IMG/VR virus record: IMGVR_UViG_3300032291_003663
Location: 27,060-91,059 of that record
Strand: one strand, 5' to 3'
Length of the DNA stretch: 64,000 nt
DNA from: a virus
This document shows, one piece after another, positions 48,489 to 59,165 of the stretch. Every line of letters starts with the position of its first letter. The first letter of the stretch is position 1. The translations under genes and the position numbers were made by a program. The notes beneath the pieces are model-generated. The model was given only the letters and a program-made list of their open reading frames with translations. It did no database searches and was not told the origin of the DNA.

Positions 48489-49795
48489 TGCCAACAACAG
48501 ATGAAAAAATAAAAGCTGCTCAAAAATCATTAGCTGATTCTTCTGTCTTGTATGAAGATGGAAAGAAAAAATATGATGCTGCTGTTGCCGCTTATGAAGT
48601 AGCAAAAGTAGCATCTACTCAAGCTAGTTCATTTGTATCTACTCTAAAAAATACTCAACTAGACACTACAGCAGCTTTAACAGCGGCTGCTGCTTTTGCT
48701 CCTGATCCTAAACAATATGCTGCCCAAATTAACCAGCCCGGAGTAAATTCTCAAGAAATACAAAAGCAAGCATTAAATGATGGTATAAAAAAATCTAATG
48801 TAGCGGAAATTGCAAAGAAAAAAGCAGAAAAAGAAGTCCAACAAGCTACCCGATACCTAAATGGAATTAAAGATCGTATAAATGTTATAAAAAACCAATT
48901 AGGTATAGTAACATCTGGAAAAGATTTAACTAAAAACGCAGAACAAGCCGAATTATTAAGCGACAAAAAAGTCAAATCAGATCAATCAAAAATATCATTA
49001 AATAGTGCTAGAATACTTTTAAATGAAAATAAAACGGCTATTAAAGCATTAGCTAAGGCTGCTACGTTATATATTACGGCTAAAATACTTAATAATGAGG
49101 TTAAAAAATTATCTAAAACAGTACAACAGTTAAGTCAATTAGTTGATAAAGTAAATGAACAAATTGAATCTGTACAAACTAAACAAGACGTATTAAAAGC
49201 AAGAATAACAAGGGATGCTGCTTTAGTTACTCTAGATAATGCCGAAAGACAAATAATTAAAGTTAAAAAAACTATTAAAACATTAGAAACTATTCTTACT
49301 ATTATTTCGTTAATTATTAAGATATTATTGCTATTCCCTATACCTACTACTCCTAAAATAGTCCAAAAAATAGTAAATACAATATTACTTATAGATGCTA
49401 TTATAATATTACTAGGAATAACCAGAGTAGCTTTAGAAGATCTCATAGCAGAAGTTCAATATGAACGATCTCGATTATTGCCTATAAGCGACATAATCGA
49501 TCAAGCTATCAATAATAATTTAACCCCAGAAGAAATTGCTGCTTTATTAAATAGAATGGGTAATTTAGGGCAATTGGGACCCTTAGCAGGAATAGTATAT
49601 AGAGGATTTACATTTGCTATACTTGAAGAAAATGATCCTAAATATGTTGTAGCAGGTAATAAACGTAGGTATGCTGTTGCTTATGATAGAAGTGGATTTA
49701 TTGCTTTGCAATCTCAATCATCGTTTACATTGGATCCTGATGTGTTAGTGAACGAGTTAAAACTAAAAATTGATGAACGAAATCTTGAAGCTTAA
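48488..49795 (+). CDS. Long coiled-coil protein with two hydrophobic segments
   Basis: 435 residues. The first 250 are coiled-coil helices rich in Ala, Lys and Gln (TVQQLSQLVDKVNEQIESVQ). Residues 268-286 and 294-311 are membrane-like (ILTIISLIIKILLLF and ILLIDAIIILLG). The C-terminal 100 are globular. It lies between the spike and gp25, overlapping the spike by one base. A tail-tip or ejection protein that inserts into the host membrane is a reasonable idea, not proven. Confidence 0.6.
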   Translation: MPTTDEKIKAAQKSLADSSVLYEDGKKKYDAAVAAYEVAKVASTQASSFVSTLKNTQLDTTAALTAAAAFAPDPKQYAAQINQPGVNSQEIQKQALNDGIKKSNVAEIAKKKAEKEVQQATRYLNGIKDRINVIKNQLGIVTSGKDLTKNAEQAELLSDKKVKSDQSKISLNSARILLNENKTAIKALAKAATLYITAKILNNEVKKLSKTVQQLSQLVDKVNEQIESVQTKQDVLKARITRDAALVTLDNAERQIIKVKKTIKTLETILTIISLIIKILLLFPIPTTPKIVQKIVNTILLIDAIIILLGITRVALEDLIAEVQYERSRLLPISDIIDQAINNNLTPEEIAALLNRMGNLGQLGPLAGIVYRGFTFAILEENDPKYVVAGNKRRYAVAYDRSGFIALQSQSSFTLDPDVLVNELKLKIDERNLEA

Positions 49796-49806
49796 TATTT
49801 ATTAAT

Positions 49807-50145
49807 ATGGAAATACAAAAATTAAAAAATCTAATTAAAGACGCTGTTAGAGAAGTTTTAAAAGAAGAATTAGCTAATCTTGGCAAACAAAAAATCCAAG
49901 AATCATTGGGTGCATCAGAAGCATGGCCATCTGCTAATTTTACTAGTAACAATGTTAATCCTGCTGCTACCGCAGCGTTACGTCAAAGTTTAATGGATCA
50001 AATGGGAATGGCTGCGCCTCCCCCGGTTGCCGCTCCAACAACATTTGCTGAGAAGCAAAATGTATACCAAAATATACTAGCCCAAACAGCAGCTGAGCTA
50101 AGACAAAACCCAGCAGATATTAGTAATTTTAGAAACACTTATTAA
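49807..50145 (+). CDS. Small virion-region protein
   Basis: 112 residues. An N-terminal helix (MEIQKLKNLIKDAVREVLKE) is followed by a low-complexity Ala/Pro middle (MGMAAPPPVAAPT). It is coupled to gp25 by TAATG. Not recognised. Confidence 0.5.
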   Translation: MEIQKLKNLIKDAVREVLKEELANLGKQKIQESLGASEAWPSANFTSNNVNPAATAALRQSLMDQMGMAAPPPVAAPTTFAEKQNVYQNILAQTAAELRQNPADISNFRNTY

Positions 50146-50561
50146 TGGCTTATATAAGAAGTAATAGGGTTGATCCTAGAGATTTACAAAAAAATACAGC
50201 AATAGGTGTTAAACTACCGTTTAATGCCCCTGGTGTATTTTACAGTACCTTCTCTACTTCAGATCAATTAAAATATAACCTTATTAACTTATTATTAACA
50301 TCCAAAGGAGAAAGAATTGATAATCCAGAATTTGGTACTCTTTTAAGAGCTCAATTATTTAATCCTATGACTGCTGCCTCGTTTAGTGATATTGAAGATA
50401 GTATAAAGGATAGTGTTCAAATGTATATACCTGAAATTCTAATAAATAGTGTGGAATTTATACAAGAGGGAGAATATGGAAGTAATGTACTAGTAGTAAA
50501 AATAATATATCAAATATTAATATCCGGGCAAACCGATACAATAACAGTTAACTTCGAATAA
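50145..50561 (+). CDS. gp25: Baseplate wedge protein gp25
   Basis: 138 residues. The gp25/GPW fold is clear: LINLLLTSKGERIDNPEFGT, then LRAQLFNPMTAASFSDIEDSI. The domain is related to the T4 gp25 and P2 gpW proteins that start sheath polymerisation at the baseplate. It overlaps gp6 by one base. Confidence 0.88.
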   Translation: MAYIRSNRVDPRDLQKNTAIGVKLPFNAPGVFYSTFSTSDQLKYNLINLLLTSKGERIDNPEFGTLLRAQLFNPMTAASFSDIEDSIKDSVQMYIPEILINSVEFIQEGEYGSNVLVVKIIYQILISGQTDTITVNFE

Positions 50562-52372
50562 TGGCAGACCAAAAGAATATATCATACTTAAATAAAAATT
50601 TTACTCAATTCAAGACATCACTAATTGAATTTGCTAAAAATTATTTCCCCAATACCTATACAGATTTTTCAGAAGCATCTCCAGGTACAATGTTTATTGA
50701 AATGGCATCGTATGTGGGTGATATATTATCATTTTATACAGATACTCAAATTCAAGAAAACTTTGTTTTAACAGCTGTTGAAAAACAGAATTTGTTAAAT
50801 ATGGCTTATTCTTTAGGCTACAGACCTAAATCATCATATGCGGCTGTTACTACAGTAGATTTTTATCAACGTGTCCCTATTTCAGGTGGTAGTCCTAATT
50901 TAGACTATACTTTAATAATTCCCGAAAATACTCCCTTACAATCTATTAGTACAGGTATTAATTTTTTAACAATTGATAGAGTAGATTTTTCTGATACTGG
51001 TTCTGTTGATATTAGCTTATATGATGCCAATAATTACTTATTTAAAAAATCTACTAGAGCTGTATCTGCTGAGATTGTAAGTACAAATTTTACTTTTGGT
51101 GCTCCTCAAAAATTTACTTCTGTTGATATAAATGAGCCTAATTTTTTACAAATACTTCAAGTAACAGGAAGTGATAGTAGTGTATGGTATGAAGTACCAT
51201 ATCTAGCTCAGTCGAATATTATAAATAAAACTGTTAATACAGGTGCTAATTATGATAAGGTTCCTTATATTTTAAATTTATTACAAACTCCAAATCGTTA
51301 TGTTACTAGAATAAAAACAGACGATATTGTAGAAATGCAATTTGGAGCAGGAATGTATGTTAATACTCCTGATGATGTTATTATCCCCAATCCAGATACT
51401 ATTCAACTTGGGTTAGTACCATCCGTAGATACTTCTGATTTAGTTAATAATTACAATCAAGCTGCTGTATTTTATACCAAACAATATGGTACTGTGCCTG
51501 CTAATATTTCTCTAAATGTTCAATATACTGTTGGAGGTGGAATACAAGCTAATCTACCAGCCGGAGATATAGCACGAATAACATCTGTTGCTAACATAAC
51601 TGCTGTAAATTCTATTTATACAAATGCTGCTTTATTATCTTTAGTTTGTACAAATCCTGTTCCTTCAACGGGTGGTAGAAGTGGAGATACAGTTGAAGAA
51701 ATTCGTTTAAATACTTTAAATGCATTCTCAGCACAGTTAAGAGCTGTAACTAAGGATGACTATATGACCCGTGCTTTAAGCATGCCTTCAGAATTTGGTA
51801 CTATTGCTAAAGTTTATGTAGAACAAGCATCAACATTGTCCGTACAGTCAGGAAATGATCCATTAATTGATAATAATCCTCTTGCAATATCCATGTATGT
51901 GTTAGCGTATAATGATAATAAACAATTAGAAAATGCTACTACAGAACTAAAAACTAATCTTAAAGAATATCTTGAACCATTCAGAATGGTTACCGATGCC
52001 GTAACAATAAAAAATGGTTTTTATATCAACCTAGGTTTAAATTTTGATATAACTGTAATTCCAGGATTAAGTAATAAACAAATTTTAACTGATTGTATTT
52101 TATCTTTACAAAGCTTTTTTGATATAGATAAATGGCAAATCAATCAACCTATTATAATATCGGACATTTATGCCGTCTTAATGAAGGTAAAAGGGGTACA
52201 ATCGGTTGTTAAGCTTGAATTTACAAACATATCAGGGGGTAATTATTCGCCCTATAGCTATGATGTACAAGGAGCAACTAGAACGGGTATAATATACCCA
52301 TCAATGGACCCGTCTATATTTGAAATAAGATACCCAGACACAGATATTCAAGGTAGGGTTGTAACTTTTTAA
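50561..52372 (+). CDS. gp6: Baseplate wedge protein gp6
   Basis: 603 residues, close to T4 gp6 (660). Conserved regions are FTQFKTSLIEFAKNYFPNTY, MASYVGDILSFYTDTQIQEN, LLNMAYSLGYRPKS, the GGRSGDTVEEIRLNTLNAFS block (about 369-388) and KDDYMTRALSMP. This is the J-like/gp6 dimer that links wedges. It follows gp25 as in T4. Confidence 0.88.
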   Translation: MADQKNISYLNKNFTQFKTSLIEFAKNYFPNTYTDFSEASPGTMFIEMASYVGDILSFYTDTQIQENFVLTAVEKQNLLNMAYSLGYRPKSSYAAVTTVDFYQRVPISGGSPNLDYTLIIPENTPLQSISTGINFLTIDRVDFSDTGSVDISLYDANNYLFKKSTRAVSAEIVSTNFTFGAPQKFTSVDINEPNFLQILQVTGSDSSVWYEVPYLAQSNIINKTVNTGANYDKVPYILNLLQTPNRYVTRIKTDDIVEMQFGAGMYVNTPDDVIIPNPDTIQLGLVPSVDTSDLVNNYNQAAVFYTKQYGTVPANISLNVQYTVGGGIQANLPAGDIARITSVANITAVNSIYTNAALLSLVCTNPVPSTGGRSGDTVEEIRLNTLNAFSAQLRAVTKDDYMTRALSMPSEFGTIAKVYVEQASTLSVQSGNDPLIDNNPLAISMYVLAYNDNKQLENATTELKTNLKEYLEPFRMVTDAVTIKNGFYINLGLNFDITVIPGLSNKQILTDCILSLQSFFDIDKWQINQPIIISDIYAVLMKVKGVQSVVKLEFTNISGGNYSPYSYDVQGATRTGIIYPSMDPSIFEIRYPDTDIQGRVVTF

Positions 52373-52404
52373 TAACTCTATATTTATTGTAAATAACAAC
52401 ATAG

Positions 52405-53496
52405 ATGGCCGTCTATAAAATACTTCCTGAAAAGGACACAACTATATACTCTGCATACCCTACAACTAATACGGGACTAGATCAGATAATAGAAATTCAA
52501 AATACTGTATCGTCTTTTAGTAGTAGTGCTAGTGTATCCAGAATTCTACTAACTTTTCCTACATCTGTTATTCAAGATGTTATTAATAATGACGTTGGAA
52601 ATCCTTCACTTTTTAAAGCTTATTTAAAACTTTTTGTAGCAAATACTACATCTTTACCCGATCAATATACATTAAATGTATTTCCTGTTTCATCTTCTTG
52701 GGAAGTAGGAACAGGGCGCTTTTTATATAATCCTCCTGTTACGTCTGATTGTACATGGATTCAAAGAAGCAACTATGTAGATTGGGCTACATCCAGCTAT
52801 GTTGTAAATACAACAGGTTCCTATCTTACTAGTAGCCCAGGAGGAGGAACATGGTTTACACTATATGAAAATTCTCAGTCTTTTGTAATAAACAGTACAA
52901 AAGATACAAATGTAGACGTTACGGATATTGTAGGTAATTTCTATAATACTAATCTTAAGAATAATGGATTTTTAATAAAGATGGAAAATTCTTATGAATT
53001 TAACAATTCATCATCTTTTTCATTAAAATTCTTTTCTAAAGATACTCACACTATTTACCCCCCTCAGCTTGAAATTAAATGGGATGACAGTATATATATA
53101 ACAGGTAGTTTAACAACATTACAAAATGAAAATACAATTGTTACTTTAGGTAATAATGTAGGAGAATATAATGTAGATACTGTTTATCAATTTCGTGTAG
53201 ATGCAAGAAAAACATATCCTCCTAGACAATTCGTTACTGTATCTGTTTATACTTTAAATAATGCCCTTCCTATAACATCATACTGGGCTATACAAGATTT
53301 AGATACAGGAGAATATGTAGTAGATTTTGACACAACATATACTAAAATTAGTTGTGATTCTAATGGTAATTATTTTGATTTATATATGTCCGGATTACAA
53401 TCATCTAGATATTATAAAATATTAATTAAATCTGTGTTCAATAATGGATCGGAGGTAGTATTTGATAATGATTACATATTTAAAATAAACAAATAA
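52405..53496 (+). CDS. DNRLRE-domain tail/baseplate protein
   Basis: 363 residues, beta-rich. The start EKDTTIYSAYPTTNTG, with D-T-x-I and NTG, is that of the DNRLRE domain found in cell-surface and virion proteins. It may be a wedge or tail-fibre attachment protein. Not matched to a T4 gene. Confidence 0.6.
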   Translation: MAVYKILPEKDTTIYSAYPTTNTGLDQIIEIQNTVSSFSSSASVSRILLTFPTSVIQDVINNDVGNPSLFKAYLKLFVANTTSLPDQYTLNVFPVSSSWEVGTGRFLYNPPVTSDCTWIQRSNYVDWATSSYVVNTTGSYLTSSPGGGTWFTLYENSQSFVINSTKDTNVDVTDIVGNFYNTNLKNNGFLIKMENSYEFNNSSSFSLKFFSKDTHTIYPPQLEIKWDDSIYITGSLTTLQNENTIVTLGNNVGEYNVDTVYQFRVDARKTYPPRQFVTVSVYTLNNALPITSYWAIQDLDTGEYVVDFDTTYTKISCDSNGNYFDLYMSGLQSSRYYKILIKSVFNNGSEVVFDNDYIFKINK

Positions 53497-53852
53497 TGGC
53501 TGAAAATATTCCTGTTCAACATGCTATATATGACAAGAATAGATTTTCTAAGGTTATTGATACGCAGTTTAGAGAATTAAATATAACTGAGCCGGTTGCC
53601 CCCGAAGTAACAATTGAAGATTTTTTTGTCTTATATGATGAATTATTTTTCTCTATTCCTAGCGAAGGAAATATTAATTCTCATAGATATATTTTAAATA
53701 AAGAAGCAGAATATTTAGGTGTAAAATTTGCTGATGATGTTGATATTCAAGCTTTGTTACAAGAAATAACAGACTTAAGACAACAATTATTAGCAGCAGA
53801 AACAGACAACGCAGGTTTATTAGAACAAATAGCAAATACAACAAATGGCTGA
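53496..53852 (+). CDS. Small baseplate-region protein with C-terminal coiled coil
   Basis: 118 residues. Acidic head (EPVAPEVTIEDFFVLYDELF), then a coiled coil (IQALLQEITDLRQQLLAAET). It overlaps the upstream and downstream genes by one and eight bases. T4 gp53 occupies a comparable place, but identity is not shown. Confidence 0.52.
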   Translation: MAENIPVQHAIYDKNRFSKVIDTQFRELNITEPVAPEVTIEDFFVLYDELFFSIPSEGNINSHRYILNKEAEYLGVKFADDVDIQALLQEITDLRQQLLAAETDNAGLLEQIANTTNG

Positions 53853-56800
53853 TAATATTAAAATAGTAGGTCAGATTTTAAATACCGATATAATAAATCG
53901 TTATACGTTACAGGATGAGCAATTACTTCTTCCTTCTATACAGCAAGAAACTTTTGGCCAATCTAATGATTATATAGAATATTTCGTATTTGATCTCGGA
54001 GGCACAGTATTAAATTCAGATTACAACTACCAGGCATATAAATTACCTGCTAATGTTGGTTACTCTCAAAGTTTATTACCTGTTCTTGAAATAGACCCCA
54101 TTCAAGATATTGAAAATCTTGGATATGAATCCGGTGAAGTTACATCTAGATATAATTTCTTTAGAAAAATATACGGTGAACCTTTTCTTAATCAGATATT
54201 TATTCAACAAATATCTACAGATAGGACCGAAATTAGAGTAAATTCAACCGTTTATTCTCCCGAAGTATTATTATCTATTGCAAGCGAGTTTACTCAAAAA
54301 CAAGCTACTGTTCCCTATTACTACTATGTAATATTAAATTTTGGTAATAATAACCAAGTAATAGCCGTAAATTCATTAGCTAGTGTTAGTGATACCGGTG
54401 AAGCTAGTGTATTATTTAAATTATCTGAGCCCCTTCCTAATAATATAGGCTTAAAAGATACATTTTGGATTGTAGAAGAAATAGTTAATCCTTATATATT
54501 TGATCTTAATTTAGATAAATTAATATCTCCTCTTCCTCAACCTAGATTACAAGGGCCTAATTTTGATATTGAATTACAATTAAAAAATGTAGTTCCTACT
54601 CCATATAACAATTATGATCAACTTATATCTTCTCTAACAGGTTCATATTATCAAGTTGTTCTTAATCTAATTAACAATCAGAATACTGATATAAACATAA
54701 ATTATAGTAATCTTAACGACTTTGTCCACTACAGTTCGGCTGAGAATAGATTATATAACTTTATGTATAAGGTGGGGGAACTTGAGACATACCAGACAGA
54801 AATTAATGTTAGCACTCCTTTAACATCAAGTAATCCTTCCTTAGCAAGTTCCGTAAATAGGGCTAGTTCAAGCATAAATGAAATTATATCTAAATTTGAT
54901 GGATTTGAATCTTATTTATATTTTTATTCAAGTTCACTAACATCCTCTATACAAAATATTGTTTTAGAAACAGGATCTTACTTAGAATATTATGTGTCCC
55001 CATACCCTAAATCAGACTCTGATCAACCTTATATTTTATATCCTTCATCTTCTGTTACTGTTCAAAGTTGGTATTCAACTGCTTCTAATGTAGCGGTTGC
55101 ATATGATATTGATAATAAAGATATATTAATAGATACTATACCATCTTATATAAAAGAAGATACAAATAATTATCTTCCATATATTGTTTTTGTTAATATG
55201 ATAGGCCAATATTTTGATAATATTTGGATCTATATTGATAAATTAACAGATTTATGGGATAACGATAATAATTTAAATAAAGGTATATCTCAAGACTTAG
55301 TATATAATTGGTTACAATCTTTTGGAATAAAATTATATAATTCTCAAGGAAATCAAAATGTATTAGACTATAGAGTAGGTGGATATAGTGGTAGTATTGA
55401 TTTTAATAGTGATTATTCACCATCAAGTAGTTTTTTAAATAGTACACCTAGAAAAGATTTAGTACTAGATACATACAAAAGATTATATCATAATTTACCT
55501 TATTTATTTAAAGCTAAAGGAGCACATGGTGGTTTACAAGGTTTAATAAGCGTATTTGGTATTACCGGTTCTATTCTTCCTATTAAAGAATATGGAGGAA
55601 TGACAAACCAGCAAGATTTAAAAGGATATACTACAGATAAAATTACTTTAGGTGGCAATGCTATTACAGGTAGTATTTTATCCTCTATAAAACGTTTAGA
55701 AACATCTCCTACATCATCTACAAAAATTAAAAGCCAAGATGTACATTTTATAGATGTTTCTTTTTCACCGCAAACTCAAATAGATGCCGCTGTGTCTGCT
55801 TCTATTTCTGCCGTATCAGCATCGACATGGATTTTAGATAATTATATTGGTGATCCAAGAGATTTATATTTAAATACTTATCCTTCATTATCATATCAAA
55901 GAGATTATTGGTTTGGACAAACATTTGACGATCCCTTTGATTATGGAGGATTCATAAGACTAATACAGTTTTTTGATAATTCATTATTTAAAATGGTTAA
56001 AGATTTCACACCGGCTAGAGCTAATACTTGGACCGGAGTATCTATGAAATCGCCTGTATTAGAACGACCTAAAGTAATCCAATATGCTCCTAAATTTTCT
56101 CAAACCAATGAATTTTCTGGTACTACAGATAGTGCATCATTAGTACCTGTATATGATCCGTATTACTACTATTTAGCTGGGGATAAATTACCATATTATG
56201 ATGGTAATATATCGGGTTCAACTATTGATACTTATGTTTATTTTGAAGAAAATAACCGAAATCCCTACTTAGTAAATAATACAGTGGGATATATACCCCC
56301 CGGGTTTGTAAGCGGGAATACCGACTTTGTCTTAAATTATAACGCCCCAAGGTATGAGAATTTCTACCTAAACTCAGATTTTAACGCTATACAAAATAAT
56401 GTAGATGAAAGTTTAACATCTGAATATAGAAAAAAAATTACTCCTATATTGTCTGTAGATAATTTAGGAAGATGTTTTGAATCATATTCAATAACTGAGT
56501 CTGTCCAACTTCAAGATTCATATTTGTCATTAACGGCACATACGCGTCCTAGATATAGTGGTGTGCAATTATATGGGCAATTATATAATACATGGTCTGT
56601 TGGGGATATAACATATGGTACTTCTCCTGTTATTAATTATTATGTTAAGAAATTAGGATTATTTACTGAGGTGGTAGCCAATCGTTATGTGCCTTTTAAA
56701 AGTAATGCTGTTTTAAAATATCTTGTAGACGAAACAGGTAGACTTACTGAGCTAAATAAGCGTAATAGAAATTGGGTTGAAGTACAAAATACTTTTGAAA

Positions 56801-58443
56801 CTGGGGATTTTTTAAATGTATCCTTATTTGACTCTCAAAAGTTTAGTAATCAAACTCAAACTAATGGAAATAAACTAATTGCAGAAAGTGGATATTCTTA
56901 TTCTCCTGTATTTTATGCTTATGGAGAAGAAATAAGTAGTAATCCTACAATATCATCAAGCTGGTCAGCGTCTGCTGTATTTACTAATCCTTTTGGAGAC
57001 TCTCAAAATCTACTGGCTAGATTTTTCACAATAAATACTCAGACAGGAAGTTTAATTCCTGCAAATAGCATATTTTTATCTTCAAGCTATACTAGTTCTA
57101 GTACAGTAAACATGTTTGAAGTGTGGAATTTATTTAATTTTACTGGTTCTGCTTCTAATTTAGGAAGTTATTTTTATACGGGATCAGGTCCGAATAATGG
57201 TATTACATCATTAACTTCCTCTTACTATATTATTCCATCAGAAGGAAGTTATGAGTTTAATTATGATTTTACTCTTCAAGCTACTGCTTCTACCGATACA
57301 CCAAAAAGTTTTACAGCTAGTATGGAACTGTGGTTGAGCAGCTCAACTAATTATACTCTTTTAGATAAAAATAAAATCTCAGCATCTTATATTCCGGGAG
57401 GTTATTATCAAGCCTACTTAAAAAGTGTTCCTAATGGTTATTATTATTATGATTTCCAACCAGGCACAAATATTGTTACTTTAGAAGGTGGGAATAGTTT
57501 ATATGAATATTCAACAAATAATACTACTCCTTTTAGAATTACTACTCTTAGTGTAGATACATCATATAGAGAATGGAGAATATTCGGGTATGTCGCTAAT
57601 CCACTGCCTGGGTATCCTCCTACTATTGTCAGTCTCGGTCGTTTCTTTGCTATTACAAGTGCTTCACCAGATCAGTATAATTATTCTTCTATAACATGGT
57701 ATAATGCTATAAATTCTTATTTAACAACAGGAGTAGGAAATAATTCTTTTTTGTTTAGACGAACAATAAATTTAAATACTAGTGGTTCTGCAAACCCTGG
57801 AGATGCTATAGAATTTAGATTCTTCATAGATTCTAACACTACAGGCATGACATCTGTATCTATGAAAACGGGAGGAGTATTAAAAGCCACAGCTACTAAT
57901 AATGCTTTGTTTTCTAATAATACTGATGTGTGTGTTGATCAGACCGAAAATGCTTTTTATTTAAGTAGTAGCTTAAATCCATTTTATGGTCCTTCAAGTT
58001 TCTTTGATCCTTTAAATTCTACAGTATCTGCTTCTTATTCCACCTTATATAATGAATATGGTGATATTTTTTATCCATTTCTTTTAGAAGAAAATGATAA
58101 AATAGTAGTTCAAGCTAGTGGGTCAAGCGGGCCTATTGTAGAATATACCGTTTTACCTAATTTTATTCAAGGCGGTACAGATTATGTCTATATCCCGGTT
58201 AAAGAAGACATAGCCGGATATTTCGGTAATATGAACTGTGGTCAATATTATAAGATATTATTCTTAAAAAGAATAGTAGATGAAACAAGTGTTATATTAA
58301 ATTTTCCAAAACCTTCTGGGAAAACATCTTATGGTTTTATAATTCCTCAAAATATAAACCCGGATGTATTGGCTAATATTGATATGATTACTAAAAATGT
58401 TAATCAACAATTAGTAGACGTTGGAGTTGGGGTAACAACATAA
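53845..58443 (+). CDS. Very large baseplate/tail structural protein
   Basis: 1532 residues, the largest complete gene of the window. It is rich in Tyr, Ser, Asn and Thr. It has an N-terminal beta-rich part, a middle with LYHNLPYLFKAKGAHGGLQG and IFVFGITGSILPIKEYGG-type segments (about 550-590), and many repeated short beta motifs towards the end. Position and size fit a gp7/gp10-like wedge protein of T4-like phages of aquatic bacteria. Its exact T4 equivalent is not clear. Confidence 0.65.
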   Translation: MADNIKIVGQILNTDIINRYTLQDEQLLLPSIQQETFGQSNDYIEYFVFDLGGTVLNSDYNYQAYKLPANVGYSQSLLPVLEIDPIQDIENLGYESGEVTSRYNFFRKIYGEPFLNQIFIQQISTDRTEIRVNSTVYSPEVLLSIASEFTQKQATVPYYYYVILNFGNNNQVIAVNSLASVSDTGEASVLFKLSEPLPNNIGLKDTFWIVEEIVNPYIFDLNLDKLISPLPQPRLQGPNFDIELQLKNVVPTPYNNYDQLISSLTGSYYQVVLNLINNQNTDININYSNLNDFVHYSSAENRLYNFMYKVGELETYQTEINVSTPLTSSNPSLASSVNRASSSINEIISKFDGFESYLYFYSSSLTSSIQNIVLETGSYLEYYVSPYPKSDSDQPYILYPSSSVTVQSWYSTASNVAVAYDIDNKDILIDTIPSYIKEDTNNYLPYIVFVNMIGQYFDNIWIYIDKLTDLWDNDNNLNKGISQDLVYNWLQSFGIKLYNSQGNQNVLDYRVGGYSGSIDFNSDYSPSSSFLNSTPRKDLVLDTYKRLYHNLPYLFKAKGAHGGLQGLISVFGITGSILPIKEYGGMTNQQDLKGYTTDKITLGGNAITGSILSSIKRLETSPTSSTKIKSQDVHFIDVSFSPQTQIDAAVSASISAVSASTWILDNYIGDPRDLYLNTYPSLSYQRDYWFGQTFDDPFDYGGFIRLIQFFDNSLFKMVKDFTPARANTWTGVSMKSPVLERPKVIQYAPKFSQTNEFSGTTDSASLVPVYDPYYYYLAGDKLPYYDGNISGSTIDTYVYFEENNRNPYLVNNTVGYIPPGFVSGNTDFVLNYNAPRYENFYLNSDFNAIQNNVDESLTSEYRKKITPILSVDNLGRCFESYSITESVQLQDSYLSLTAHTRPRYSGVQLYGQLYNTWSVGDITYGTSPVINYYVKKLGLFTEVVANRYVPFKSNAVLKYLVDETGRLTELNKRNRNWVEVQNTFETGDFLNVSLFDSQKFSNQTQTNGNKLIAESGYSYSPVFYAYGEEISSNPTISSSWSASAVFTNPFGDSQNLLARFFTINTQTGSLIPANSIFLSSSYTSSSTVNMFEVWNLFNFTGSASNLGSYFYTGSGPNNGITSLTSSYYIIPSEGSYEFNYDFTLQATASTDTPKSFTASMELWLSSSTNYTLLDKNKISASYIPGGYYQAYLKSVPNGYYYYDFQPGTNIVTLEGGNSLYEYSTNNTTPFRITTLSVDTSYREWRIFGYVANPLPGYPPTIVSLGRFFAITSASPDQYNYSSITWYNAINSYLTTGVGNNSFLFRRTINLNTSGSANPGDAIEFRFFIDSNTTGMTSVSMKTGGVLKATATNNALFSNNTDVCVDQTENAFYLSSSLNPFYGPSSFFDPLNSTVSASYSTLYNEYGDIFYPFLLEENDKIVVQASGSSGPIVEYTVLPNFIQGGTDYVYIPVKEDIAGYFGNMNCGQYYKILFLKRIVDETSVILNFPKPSGKTSYGFIIPQNINPDVLANIDMITKNVNQQLVDVGVGVTT

Positions 58444-58464
58444 TTTAGATTTTAGAAAAATTAA

Positions 58465-58472
58465 TATTTATA
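58465..58472 (+). promoter_or_regulatory. Candidate late promoter octamer TATTTATA
   Basis: TATTTATA ATCAAAA, 20 bases before the ATG at 58492; a new start for the fibre genes. Confidence 0.55.
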
Positions 58473-58491
58473 ATCAAAATACGATAAAATA

Positions 58492-59154
58492 ATGGCTATT
58501 TTAAATAACAATACTGTAACGATTGATGCGATTTTAACAGCTAAGGGCAGAGAATTGCTAGCTAGAAATGATGGCTCGTTTCAAATCACTCAGTTTTCTT
58601 TAGCAGATGATGAGGTAGATTATACCTTATACAATCCCCAACACCCATCCGGATCAGCATTTTATGGTCAAGCCATTGAGGCGATGCCCGTAATTGAAGC
58701 ATTTCCTGATGATACACAGATAATGATTTATAAGTTAACTACTCTACCAAGAGGCACAGCTAAATTACCTGTAATTAGTGTTGGTTATAATAGTATTAAT
58801 TTAAAACAGGGTTCTACATTAACCATTACTCCACAAACATTAAATTATCTTGGTGCTACTAGTACATTTGAAGCCAATGGTTACGCAGTAACTATTGCTG
58901 ATGTTAGATTCTTATCTACTTTCTCTTCAACGGGGGTAGCAGGTGCTGAAGTTACAGCTACTGGGGTTACTCAAACTCTTGGATCTTCTGTGAGTCAAAC
59001 TTTAATTGGTACTTCATTTACATTAACTGGTACTACTATTAATACATTGTTCGGTTCTAGTTTAAGCCAAATCACTACTACTCTTACTGTATTAGGTAGA
59101 GACAGTGGTGCACGAATTACTATACCAGTAACAATAACAAAATCAAATTCTTAA
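58492..59154 (+). CDS. Tail/fibre structural protein
   Basis: 220 residues. NTVTIDAILTAKGRELLARN and ITQFSLADDEVDYTLYN are a conserved start seen in structural proteins of T4-like phages. The rest is Ser/Thr-rich beta-structure (TLTVLGRDSGARITIPVTIT). Probably a fibre-base or baseplate protein. Confidence 0.65.
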   Translation: MAILNNNTVTIDAILTAKGRELLARNDGSFQITQFSLADDEVDYTLYNPQHPSGSAFYGQAIEAMPVIEAFPDDTQIMIYKLTTLPRGTAKLPVISVGYNSINLKQGSTLTITPQTLNYLGATSTFEANGYAVTIADVRFLSTFSSTGVAGAEVTATGVTQTLGSSVSQTLIGTSFTLTGTTINTLFGSSLSQITTTLTVLGRDSGARITIPVTITKSNS

Positions 59155-59165
59155 TAATATAATAT

